Of a DNA stretch of 64,000 nucleotides, positions 1 through 12,300 are shown in pieces (position 1 is the first letter of the stretch; each line of letters starts with the position of its first letter). Made by a program: the position numbers and the translations under genes. Origin of the DNA: Glandiceps talaboti (lineage: Eukaryota > Hemichordata > Enteropneusta > Spengelidae); contig NC_135560.1 of assembly GCF_964340395.1 (NCBI RefSeq), positions 6,480,598 to 6,544,597 on the forward strand, in the 5' to 3' direction. The notes under the pieces are model-generated. The model did not search any database and was not told the origin of the DNA. It saw only the letters and a list, made by a program, of their open reading frames with translations.

Positions 1-1374
1 TACAGTATTGTTCTCAAGGTATCTAGTCGGTAGTTGCTTTCATCATCCTCTCTGTACGCCATCAGAATTTGAAGTTCTGAAAGGAGAAAGAAAAGATTTC
101 TTTTAGGTCCTCACCTTCTAGCAATCTTGACCTCGGCTTTGAAATATTCTAAATAATCAAAACAGCCCCACAAAATAAATATTAAAGTTTTGGAAAGAAA
201 GATTTCCTTTGATGTCCTCATCACCTGGCAACCATGAGCTCCGTAATGCAGTTTGGAAAATATTCAAAACATCTACGTTTTCTTGATTTTATTAGAATTT
301 TCTGAGTAAATACATATGTGAAACTTGTTAGATATTTTGTAAGTATAATTACAGTACTAACATAGCTTGCGATTCTAGACTTTTAAAAAGGTGAAATTCT
401 ATACTTTTGTATGTTTTTATATACCATATAGCATTAGTAAGCCAACAAGTGACAAACATTTTGTAAAATTTCATATTCCATGTTTTATTTTGTGAGATTA
501 CAAGTATGTACTGTATTTAAAAGGGGTATGGGAAGTAACTGAGTTTTTGATTATCAGAACCTCACATACAATGTAGATGGGTTGGGGCTGTATAATACTA
601 TGATTTTATTGTTAGTACTGTACAAGGATTTTACCCCTTCTCTTTCACTCTGAGGTACAGCTTAAAGCTGGAGACAGTTTCGGTTCAATAAGATCTGCTG
701 TACATGTATGAAGCTCCTGGCTTCTCTTGGTTTAGACTGTATTTAGATACATTGTGTTGTTTTTATGAGTTGTGACGTAGGCTGATTGGGTGGCTGTCAC
801 AACATGTCATTTTATCTTACGTTATGGACTACTCTTGGCGCAGAGTGACTGAAAATTGAAGGTACAAACCTTTACCCTTACTTATGTAGTATGAAATATT
901 ACCCAAGGATATGGCACAAACATCAAAATAATGACTAAAACCTTTGCAATGTTAACGATGACAAATTTTTGATATTTTATGAGCTGCTTATTTGATTTAA
1001 CTGACATTGCTAGACCTTCAACACCTGTTGATTCTAATGTACAAGGCCAGTAAATCTCTCCGGGTTGAATCTTTGAAAATCCACAAGTTTCCTTTATTTC
1101 CTCATATGTATCATTTCAACTAATTTATAAGCCTGGCAAATCTCCAGATATAAATCTTTATTATCCCACAGGTTTCCCCCATGTTGTGAACTATTTCCTG
1201 TATCAGATACTGTATCAGCAATTTAACAAGGGTAGGCAAATCTCCAGATATACATCTAAATCTAAGCTGTCTCTTAGGATGTGTTATGGACTTTTCAAGC
1301 AAGAATTTACAATTCAACATAATGTACAGCCCAAACATTTGCTTACGACACAGTCCCTCTATCACATAGAATGA

Positions 1375-1465
1375 TAGCTATGAATAATTATATATTTGTA
1401 AGCTACTACTTAGTACTAGTACTAGCCTAGGTCACAGCTTACAAATATATAATTATTCATAGCTA
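1375..1465. repeat. Perfect 30-bp inverted repeat (hairpin)
   Basis: Left arm 1375-1404 and right arm 1436-1465 are exact reverse complements over 30 bp, separated by a 31-nt loop that itself contains TAGTACTAGTACTAG. The arms are AT-rich and begin TAGCTATGAATAATTA. Perfect arms indicate a recent foldback element or a functional hairpin rather than an old decayed one. Confidence 0.9.
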
Positions 1466-1699
1466 CAAAATATAGTAAGCGTTATTTTCCCTTGAAGGGT
1501 TTAGAAGTGTAGCTGTTACTCTAAGCTGAGTTTGGACTTCTGGTAAATTGATACATTTTTCATGTAATTTTAATGAGAAATCCCTGTAAATTGTACATGT
1601 TTTGATTTTAACAGTTTACTCTATTAAAACAACATACATATATACTACATGTAGGTAAATGTATACTGATGTAATAGAATGAGAAGAACGCAATAGACC

Positions 1700-2080
1700 T
1701 GTTGCTCGTTCTAACATGCGTCATGCATCTCCCCATAAAATGCCATGTATCCTGTAAGCGAAGGGGAGAGTGGGGAAGGGTGGGGTTCCATGTGGTACAC
1801 AGGAGGATTGTTATCACCTGACCATATCCTGGGTTTACTAGTAATGTCCTTTTCTATCATTGATGGTGTTTAGTCTTTGTTCTATAAAATCACTCACAAA
1901 TTGAAGTGGTCGACATGTCTTTCCATCATTTCACGATGAAAATGTTATTTCAAGTGTAATAAAGCTAGACAAAACCAGCCTACATGTAAATGTAACAATA
2001 TGAGCAATATCGTCAATGTATCTTGGAACCGGAAAATCAGCTATTTTTGTGTTTGTATAAGTACATGATGACGCAGAATG
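1700..2080 (+). repeat. Dispersed repeat, copy 1
   Basis: This segment is similar in the same orientation to about 8890-9265. Shared blocks include CATCTCCCCATA, CACCTGACCATA, GGGTTTACYAGTAA, TGATGGTGTTT, GATGAAAATGTTA and GGAACCRGAAAATCA in the same order. It looks like a non-coding interspersed repeat or an old segmental duplication; no ORF is conserved. Confidence 0.7.
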
Positions 2081-2703
2081 TGTACTTTCAAGGTCATGAT
2101 CGGTTATTGTGTTTATAAATTTTCAAGGGGCTATCAATTATCAAAAAAATAACTGATCATAAGTGTTGTCCTTGAAGATCTCATAAAACTATGGATACAA
2201 ATACTTCTTATTGATTTTACACATGTGAAAACAAACAAACACTTTGGTGATAAAATATTAGTCTGAAATAAATTGATCATTTGATATTCCTGCAACGTAG
2301 TAAAACAGTTGGAAAGGAGGCCGCCAATTCTGTTAAATTATACGTTGGAAAAGAGCCAAAAGTAATTGAACGCTGTGAGCCAGGCTGTAATAGAAAAATC
2401 CACTTCAATCCCATTCCTAACGACTTTTAATCCAGTGTAAAGATTATAGATGTTAATGCTCTGGTATAAAATATACCTGCATAGAGATACAGTTGTCGAC
2501 AAAAAAAAATACAGGCAATCAAAAATACCTAGGTGCCTAGACAGCTTCACAATTTACAGTTTAGAGATTCTCTGTATCTGTATCTAGCGTGTATGTCACT
2601 CATTACAACAGGTACATTTCAAATCTTCTTTATACCCCATACAAGCCTAGCTGAGCATGTTCAAACAAAAAATATGGAATTTATACCTTAATGGGGACAG
2701 TCA

Positions 2704-2704
<1 letters not shown>

Positions 2705-2732
<28 letters not shown>
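2705..2732 (+). repeat. Poly(T) tract (28 T)
   Basis: An uninterrupted run of 28 T. It could be the reverse-complement tail of an old retroposed copy, but no flanking SINE-like body was recognised. Confidence 0.95.
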
Positions 2733-2736
<4 letters not shown>

Positions 2737-4238
2737 CAATGTTTTGTTAAGGTTTTGAACCCTGGTGACATAGAAATTTCGATACCTAATACCATACTTT
2801 CACTGGGGACCCTGATGACAGCAGGGTAAAATTTGGTAGGACTTATATTTTAATAGATTTCCATGCCTTGTACATGTACCATACAATGTACTTTCACTGG
2901 GGAACACAGGTAAAAACACCTGGAGAACTGAGGTAGATTTTACCTATTTGTCGCCCTCAACAAAAACACTATATATAACATAGGCGATCATTGTTTGTTT
3001 TTATCCCTGTTTACATGAGCATGACAAAGCCTCTTAATTCTTACCTCAGGCAAGGGTTAGGACAGTTTCACATCAGTATAAACATATACTGTAAACAATT
3101 ACTGGGGCTATCCTAAAAAAAACCTCTTGGAAATGTCCTGACAATAATATACAACTACAAATGTACAGGAGGTCCCCTAGCCAGTAAAGCAGTTTTGAAA
3201 ACATTCTAAACATGCTCTGCATTTAAATGCATATGTGTCATAACAGCTTTAACCATCTGGCATATAAACATAAACCATACATTTTTGAACTACCTGAGGT
3301 ATCATGCTTACATGTTATTGTTCTTTTATCCATTGATTATATAGGCTAGATCCCATTATACCCTATAGTACGTCATGTATACTGGCTATAGCTCAGAATT
3401 TTGCACACCAACAATATGTTACAGGACCTATGGTTTTGCCCTTACAGGAGGCTGCTTAGGCATTCACTTTAAATCTGGTTTAAAATATTGATGATACATT
3501 TTGCCTGACAGATGACACAGAAAAACAGTGACATTTTTACAATTTTGGTTTTCGAAATTAGACAAATATTCAAGTATTTGAATACCTGCAACAAATTATA
3601 TATATAATACACACACTATAACTTATCATATGTGTATCAATTAGGCTACCTTTGGCCAAATCAACAACAGGCACCAATATTTCAAAATTTTTAAAGAAAC
3701 AATATCAACCCAATGTGCGTTTTTTTTTCTTAATGTGTTATTGATTACATTAAAAAATAGAGCAACATATTTCAGTTTTGGTAAAATTCTTTGTACGTAT
3801 ATTTCATGTATGTTCGGTTCACCATTGTCCAGCCAATGTGTTTGCTTTGGTTCTTGTTGAATACCAGCGTACCAATCAGGAGAAATCTGGCATTTTTTCA
3901 ATTTTCTTAAAATATACATAACCATATTTAACTTTTTCGGAAACCCTAGGATAAAAAATAAATAAACCACATGTAATATTTTAGATTTTCACACACTTGC
4001 TTTGATGAAAATTAAATTTGGTTTATTGCCAAGAATAAATTAATGATTCAAAAAGGATAGATCGTTACTGTGTTCAGTACAGTGTCAGTTGTACTGTAAT
4101 ACCTCACGTTATCATGTTACCTGGTTTACATAATGTACTTTACGTTATTGTATTATCTGGTTTACATAAATCTGATGTACAGAAATAACAGGAGTCTAAT
4201 TTCTTTACGAGGATCTGTAAAAACAGGCAGCATTTTAT

Positions 4239-4568
4239 AGTGGCCATATGGATGAGGATTTGATATTTAGTGTGGATTTTTAATTTATAAAACAATTTTA
4301 TCATGGCTTCCTACTTGAAAAATCAATGTGAAAAAACTGTGTTTGTAACTCAATACCTTACAAAACAGCTGAGCTAAAAAATGTGTAAAACGTTTGTTAT
4401 TGCACATTTACACTTTTATTAATTATTTCACAATTTATTGCATTACAAATAAGGATTTCACACATATGTTGTTTCAGTTAAATTTTCAAGTAGGAAGCCA
4501 TGATAAAATTGTTTTTTAAATTAAAAACCAAAATAAAATTCCCAATCCTCATACATATGGCTACTTTA
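4239..4568. mobile_element. MITE-like foldback element, copy A
   Basis: A roughly 90-bp terminal inverted repeat bounds this 330-bp element. The left arm begins AGTGGCCATATGGATGAGG and runs through ATCATGGCTTCCTACTTGAA; the right arm carries the reverse complement (TTCAAGTAGGAAGCCATGAT, ending CATATGGCTACTTT). Related copies occur at 29798-30234 (full), 18554-18735 (left part) and about 56900-57023 (right part). No transposase ORF lies inside, so it is non-autonomous. The superfamily was not identified. Confidence 0.8.
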
Positions 4569-4850
4569 GCACTACATTAACCATTGTCAATTACCACAAT
4601 TACTACCATGACCAATTTTATCTGGCAAGACATGAAAGTATTTATCATTTCTAGCATCTGCACCTACATGTACTAAAACCATTTTTTAGTTTTGAAGGAA
4701 AATGTCAGTTGTTAAATTTTTACAGTGAAAATTAGAAAGTTTTTCCTTTTAGTGTAAAAAATTGTTTTATTGGGTATTACTATTATACATGTTGTAAACA
4801 TTTCTAAGGTTAAAATGACCGTTATTTTGATAAGTAGGCAAAGTTCTGTC

Positions 4851-5270
4851 CACAATTTAGCATATTAATGAAAGAGCTTGCACTCAAAGATGAAAGCCTG
4901 TCTGATTGGGTACTTGTTATGTTTGTGTTTGACCACCAAACGTATAAGTATATGTTTGGAGGTAGATTTGTGAAATAGCATCTCCAGTCCACAATTTAGC
5001 ATATCATGAAAGAGCTTGCACTCAAAGATGAAAGCCTGTCTGACTGGGTTCTTATATGTTTGGGGTTTGACCACCAAACGTAATTATAAGTTTGGAGGTA
5101 GATTTGTGAAATAGCATCTCCAGTCCACAATTTAGCATATTGTTAACAAAAGGCTTGCACTAAAAGATGAAAGCCTGTCTGACTGGCTTCTTGTTATGTT
5201 TGGGTTTGACCACCAAAACTTACCGGTAATTATAGGTTTGCAGGCAGATTTGTAAAATAGCACCTCTACT
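4851..5270. repeat. 137-bp tandem repeat, three copies
   Basis: Unit starts CCACAATTTAGCATAT recur at 4851, 4988 and 5125, giving a 137-bp period. Each unit carries GATGAAAGCCTGTCTGA and GACCACCAAACGTA-like blocks. Apparent ORFs on the minus strand here simply repeat with the unit and are not taken as genes. Confidence 0.85.
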
Positions 5271-5883
5271 CGTTGCTCAGGGAGAAAATTGTTTTGACCT
5301 GCCATTCTATTCAACTACTAACGGTCCACTCTGTCATAAGTGGTCCTTGTGAGTGGATGTTTTGTTGAAACTTGAAGGATGTGCTCAAGACAGATAAAAG
5401 CTCTCCCAGGTGTTCAAGTTTTGTAGATTTGCATGGTCACACAAAATATTGTGTATGGTTCGGATAGCTAAGATATCATGTCATTCAAAATTTTGGTCAA
5501 GCTGTAGGTACATGTAGAAGCTGTAGGTACATGTAGGTAAACACATTAGATTGTAAGCTATGTCTGTCATTTCTCTCTAATTAACCCTCCCTTTACTTCT
5601 TATGAAATGGGATGGCTTGACACGGTGTATCTTAAAGACTAAGGCATATACAGTATGGTAGAAATATCTTAAGGTAACGATCATCAACAGTTTACAATAT
5701 TTTTCGTTCATTTGTCAACAAGTTATCTTTTTGTTTTTTCAAGATATGAAATCATAACGAATCAGACACATACTTCATGCTTTTCCGTCAAGATTTTCCA
5801 TCACTCTGTGTCGCAATTTTTTTTTTTTTTTGAAAGTGCGTTGTATAATCTGTTTCAGCTTGAAAAAAGACTAGGTGTGGTCT

Positions 5884-5921
5884 GTTATCAGAGAACACAA
5901 AACTTTTTCTTTCGGCCTTAC
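5884..5921 (+). repeat. Short copy of a dispersed repeat tail
   Basis: This is a degenerate match to the conserved tail of the repeat family at 23766-24210 and 42229-42655 (pattern TTATCGGAAACACAC, T-run, TTTGGCCT). Another tail-only copy lies at 19481-19519. Confidence 0.5.
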
Positions 5922-6272
5922 AAAGAAAGTTATTCGCGGCAAGTTGGGATCTGATTTTAGTAAAAGTTGTTAGATATAGTCTTCTTCAAATTCATATCAA
6001 ATTTTGAAATGACGTAAACTTTTGTATATGTTTAATGTTATGCAGTAGAAATGTTAGACTATGATATATCGTGTCTTTTCCCCTTGTTAGCCACTTCTTT
6101 ATGTATTGAATAGTGAGTGGTTGGGCGGCACAACATGTTGTATCTTACAAGTGATAGAAATATGTGGACCAGTATAATTTCTTCTAAGGTCAAATCTACT
6201 TAGAAAAAACTATCACATCATATGGTAGTTTCCTGTTTATTATATGTTAACTTTTCTTTTCTTTGTTTGCAG

Positions 6273-6339
6273 ATACTAGAATACTGAAAATTGATTAAGA
6301 TGATTCTCTGATCCAGGGTAAAACTTAACTAAAAACAGA
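6273..6339 (+). other. 5' UTR segment in first coding exon of the Ski-like gene
   Basis: The acceptor at 6271-6272 follows a TC-rich tract. The 67 nt between it and the ATG contain stops in the coding frame (TAA at 6319-6321), so any exon upstream should be non-coding in this splice form. Confidence 0.6.
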
Positions 6340-9300
6340 ATGCAGAGGTCACTGAGATCACCAAAGAAGAGTGTACACTTTATGGATAGGATCAGAATGA
6401 CATCGTCACGCGAAAACCTAGTTGGACTTGATGTACGTGACCTGACGTCAGAAGCAGACGTAAGCATGGAGAGTCTAAGTCCAATAACTTTACAGTCCAA
6501 ACCTGCTGAACGGTTTAGGAACAGCGCCAGAAGATTACAGTCCTCATTCAAACAAAATCCATTTTCTTTCACTGATAATAACACAAGTAACAATGTGGAC
6601 AGCATCATAGCAGAACTTGATGTCGGTATCGCTGAATTGACAGACCAGCCTCTATTTCCAGTGACAACACAGCAGCCATCGTCTAGAAAGTCGGCTTCAA
6701 ATAATGAAAGTTTTCTACAGCGGTCAAATAAATCTCTTAGTATAGACACAGAAGATGAGGTTGAGCGGATTCTTAGCTCAGGACATGAGTCGAATAATGC
6801 TGCTGCAATGGAATTTGAGGATTTGGAGGAAGTTGCAGAGGAAAAACTTAGTCCTGCTGATAGACTGAGACAGAATATGAGTCAACAGTTACCTGTTAAA
6901 CATTGCTGTAGTAAAGGAACACAGTATGGAATGTTGTTACCAAAATACCACACTCGAGGAGAAGCTAAATGCATCCGGTGTAAAGACTGCGGCATCTTTT
7001 TTTCCCCTGCTGTCTTCTTGAAACATTTCCATGGAAAATTTGGAAGACGCGAAGAGTCTGATGCCCAAGTGCTGCAACTACATATTGAGAATCCGTCAAG
7101 TTCACAGATTAAAATTTGGGAAGACTTCCAATTCAAGACAAGGCAAGTTTCACCAAGGAAAAGATCGGGAACGTTTACGGATTCATTGCTTTCAAAATAC
7201 AGACGTCAGAATGTTTCAGTGGAACCTACATCCACAAAACATGACTTATCACTCGGTGGTGATGCATGCACGAGTGAGGTCTTGAGTACACAGATGAGCT
7301 CTTCAGTAGATGATTCCGTCTTAGGGAGGCAAAAGGCCTTTAGAAGAGAACGGCGACCCTCAGCACCTGGCCTCCTAATACAAAGAACAACCAACACAGC
7401 AGAAGTTGTACATAAGGCACCTTCTTTTCTAAACAGACCGGTTATCATGGGATCACAACAAAAAAATGCAAGTCGATCCAATAAAAACACATTACAGAAG
7501 TACCTCCCATCAGAAATAAGGGATGTCCCTCGGATATCTTCCGACTCGCTAAAATTGAAATCCCAGGGACAATTACGTAGGACAAACTCTCTATCTAATA
7601 TTACAAACATTGCAACAAGTGGATCATTAGACCAGGAGGAAGATAAAAACAAAGCTGTGTCCCTCTCAAGAAATGTCTTTGTACACGGTGATCAGCAGTA
7701 TATGATACAAAATGGTAATATCGACAAGGAAGGTGAGAATAAATACAAGGGTATGTTATCATTTTTTTTCATGATATTCTGTCTGCAGTGTTGTGTTTTA
7801 GCTTGCCTGTGTCATGCTATTAAAAGTTTCCAAAAAACAAACAACACAGTAAACATCCTGTGCTGTTCACACTACTAACTTGCCACATAATAATTTGACT
7901 AAAGCTTGTATTAGTTCCATCTAACAGTAACATGTGTGAATCCCTGTGTTTGAAACGTTTGGTTTTTTTTTGAGAAATTTGTAGTGCTAGTGGCTGCAGT
8001 GCTAGTTTTGTAGTTTGCACTTCATTTTCCCTTTCAATTGGACCTACCCCTATTGGTCATGGCCCACTATAAACTTTAAAAGGATGAAATATAAAAACCA
8101 AAAATGGATGGAAACTAACACCAGACAGATATCTGAAATGATAACATAATACTTATTTATTGTGTGTGAATCCTATGAATATACAAAGCTAACAAGAACA
8201 CAAAGCTGCAATAGCTGTAACAGAACTGTAAAATATATATTTTCAACATTTTGTTACTACCTCGAAGTCTGCTTCAGTATATTCATACCACCGCCAGCAT
8301 ACATAATACATAAAACCATACACACATTTTTCATACCAGGTAATTGTATAAAAGTTGCTTGTTCTAAGATACATTGCATGAGTAATATTTTGCATCAATA
8401 TATTTCATTTCAAAGAGACGTTTTCATCACAGTCAGTGGTAAAACTATTTCCCTTTTTCAAGAATGATGAAAAATAAACATGATTAATGAAATAGGCAGA
8501 CTTTATATGTACATGTCAATCCAGTGTAATCCAGTGTATGGTAAAGTGACATACTAGTAACTTTCACTATAATAACATGTGTACAGCTCCCTCAATCTTT
8601 GACAACCAACACATCTGAGCCTCGCTGTACAAACCAGATGTATACAATACAGGGAATTGTATATATGTAAAGGGATGTGTGTTGTACATCTTACAAACGG
8701 ACAAAAAGTCCATTGAATTTACTTCAGGAAGTACACATTAATCTCTAACAAGTCCTCATATTAACAACATCGCAAAGAAAAAGTTTGTTTTCAGTTACAG
8801 CTATTGCAATTTGAATATATTTGTAGCTAGTGAAATGCTTTGCAGTGATGTGTATTTGTTTTCACGCATCAGCTATAGACTTGTTACCAGTTCCAAGATG
8901 CATCATACATCTCCCCATACAAGGCCATGTAATCTGGTGTGACTGTAAGGATAACCTTCCTGTAAAGGTCTTAATTGTTCACCAAGACTAGTTTATTTGT
9001 AGTTGTGGTAATATCAAATCTGGGGTGGCTGTAAGGATGATGTATTCTGTACACGCAGGGGTTTTGCATACTCAAGGGGATGGTTGTCACCTGACCATAC
9101 CCAGGGTTTACCAGTAAAATCCATCTCTGTCAGTGATGGTGTTTCAGTCAATAAGATCACTGTCAAAGAGGTCAACATATCTCTCTTTCAATATTTGATG
9201 ATGAAAATGTTAATTCAAATTTATCACTACATATAGGAACCAGAAAATCAACTATTCAGTGACAGTTTATGAATCAGCATTTTGTCAAATTATGTTTATT

Positions 9301-12300
9301 TCTCAACAATATTTCGAAATATACAAATTTAAATGACCTGTACCTATGAAACCAACTTTTTGAAATTTGACAAATGTTTTGTGTAATTTCAGTGTTTTAC
9401 TTTCTAGCTTCACCATGACCATGATTTCCAATTCCTGTTACCATGGTTTTCAAGTAATCTAGTTACCATGGTTTTCATGTTATCTTGTTGCCATACATGT
9501 ACTTTCCAAATCCTGTTACCATAGATTTCAAATCATGTAACCATGGTTTCCAATGCCTGTTGCCATGGTTTTCAATGCTTTGTTATTCCTTCTCCAGATC
9601 CTGTATACATCTTGCATACAGCACAAGAACTTATATCTCTAGCCACACAAAAACTAAGTAGACCGCAAGGTAATTGTTTACTATATATTACATATTTTTA
9701 TTTTTTAATGTCTGATGAAATGGTAGGAATCAGTGAATATTTTTGCTCAAAAGTTTTTCAGTCTGTGACTGTGAGTAGAGTATGATTATGAAAATAAAAT
9801 AAAACTACCACAATGTGAATAAGTTATTACAGTATGCAAATTCTGTATTGCTTTTTGCGTTGAAAGGTATCGTAGGCTATTTGAGATATTGATACCATGA
9901 TAAGCCTCTATGAACAAAGATGAAATGTATTTTTTTTTATCGTTATGTTTCATTCATGATATATCTTGTCATGTTTTGTAGATTATTTATAGGGGAAAGT
10001 ACACTGACTTCCTTTACACTCTGTATCTCAGGTAACGGTGACATGATTTCTGACTTGGAAGATAAATATGAACAAGAAAGACAACAAAGATTAAAGGCAG
10101 AAGAAAGGGTCAAAAATCTTGAAAGTAAGTTTTTGTCTGAGTTTAAACAGGTTTAATGTATCAAAGGAGGAGTTTTACTGATTTGGGGTTTTTAACACCA
10201 TTAGATTTGATTTGATTTTTAACCCAAAGGATGTGAACTTCACTGTAGTTCTGTTACCAAGGTTATAAAACTTTTAACAAATGTACCCAATAACAAGAGG
10301 TCACTTCAATGGTAGAATGCATACCTCCACCAACACTAAGCAGTTCTCCTAAATAGGCCAGCTATACTGCTCAAAAACCAAAATAGGGTGCCCTCAAGGG
10401 TTGGCACTTGATGACAGATGCTAATAATGCCACGTATTCACTAAAATCCAGATCTATAATTAGATCTCCTCCAAATTATAATCACCTGGTTCTTGTCTTC
10501 TTGGCAATCTTTCCTTTGAGTTTCATCTCAATCCAACAATGACATTTGGAAAAAAAAAAAAAAAAAAAAAAAGATTACCTCGTTCCTATTTCCATTGGTG
10601 AAGGTAATGACATTGTACAGTTTTCCAAAGGTCAGATATGAATTGAGTGGACAGTAATTATGTCTACAGTTTAATTGTCTTTGTTAGGGTCACACTCTGA
10701 TAGATTAGATAAATTGTGTCATTCAATAAAACCTTGTAAATTTGTAGGCCATGTCACAATGGTAGACAGAGAAAGATATATACAAGGTATGATATATGTC
10801 GCACTGTGTAAAAACATGTTATGATCTGTCTCAGAAACATCCTCCTAAGTCATTAGGTGTAATTGATGGACATCTTTTCTATGGATATTGTATACGTTGT
10901 GTATTATATCGATCTTCAATTTATACAAAATGTAACCATGGTGATCTACAGCCACTCCTGTAATGAAAAAATCGAAAACAAACGACAATATAGACAAAAA
11001 GTAGAGACAAATAAAACAATCAAGTTGTATTCCTACATCAACTTAGTCTAATCATAGATCTTGGAGGCGTGTTCATACTATTTTATTTGATTCATGGACC
11101 ATCTCAGTGTCATTTTTTTCCATGGCTACATTACACAAGATATTGGAGGTCATTTATCAACTTATTTCATTTCATTGTTCCTTTTTGTAAACGTCGTATA
11201 ATCAACAATGTGTGTGCTGACTCAGGAATTATGCTTCTTTTTTTTTATTGAGATATTTTTTGATGTGGTAAATAATTGATCTCAATGCCATCTCCAAAAT
11301 TGATAATGCTAACAATATATTAAAGTTAAAGAGCTCCATAAAAGTGTATTATTCTCAGAGGTGCTATATCATACAGGAAAAAAAGGTGATAAAATCCTAA
11401 TTATTGCAGTTTACAATCATTTTTTTTTGTGTGTTTTGTTGATTTTGGGTTGGTTGGTTTTTGAATTGAACATTTAGTATCTTTTTTGCAATAATTTTGC
11501 TAAGGTTGAGCATTCAAGTGTGGATCTTTTAATACATAATTTAATAAACTTTCTTTTATTGTTTTGCCGTGCACATGAAATATTCTTTCTCAATGCCATC
11601 TCTGAAAAATGATAACAATAATGATACATTAAAATTAAAGAGTCCCACACAACTGTATAAATTCTCAAAGGGTCTTTAGATCAGTATTTTTTTTAAAACA
11701 GTTATAGAATCCTGTTTCTTGCAGTTTACATTATTTGATATTTTATGAGGGATGAGTTGGATTTTTCCCTTATAAAATTTGTAATTTGTAATTCTACTAA
11801 TTATGCCAAGGCTGGACGTTCAAGGCCTTCAATACATAATAAACTTTCTTTTACATTGTTATCTATACATAGTACATATTTTATCTCAATGCCATCTTTA
11901 AAATTTACAAAAAATTATACTAAATGAAGGATTTTTTCAAAGTGTATAAATTCTCAAAGGTGCTTTAAAAGAGTAGTATAGATTTAAAAAGTTATAAAAA
12001 TCCTATTTCTAGCAGCTTACATATCACATCTTGTTATTTGATAGTTGTAGGTTTTTGCAGGATGTGTTGGATTTTTTCCATTTGTACCTATTATTTTGGA
12101 AGTAACTGTGCCAAGGCTGGACATTGAAGCATAGACCTTCAATAATTAAGCCTTCTTTTACAACTTTTATCTAGAAATAGAACTTATCTGATCTCAATGC
12201 TATCTCTGAAATTGACAAAGAGTTCCATAAAACTATCAATTCTCAAAGGTATTTTAAAAATATTATAAAAATCCTATGTCTTGCAGCTTTACATATCAAA

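Larger units (their letters stand above)
1..6272. other. Gene-poor flank / possible 5' intron of the Ski-like gene
   Basis: I see no convincing coding exon here. Open frames are short and do not resemble known proteins. The stretch ends at a good splice acceptor (pyrimidine-rich tract, then TTTGCAG, AG at 6271-6272), so at least its right part should be the intron between an unseen 5' non-coding exon and the first coding exon of the Ski-like gene. The repeats inside it are listed separately. Confidence 0.5.
7751..9597 (+). other. Intron 1 of the Ski-like coding region
   Basis: The donor is GTATGT at 7751 and the acceptor TTCTCCAG ends at 9597. If retained, translation would run past the donor to a stop at 7876-7878. 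The intron holds dispersed repeat copy 2 (about 8890-9265) and a GTTACCATGG repeat array just before the acceptor. Confidence 0.8.

Noticed and set aside
7820-8020. Minus-strand and retained-intron reading frames next to the Ski-like exon 1
   Set aside because: The GTATGT donor at 7751 and in-phase downstream exons explain the gene better.
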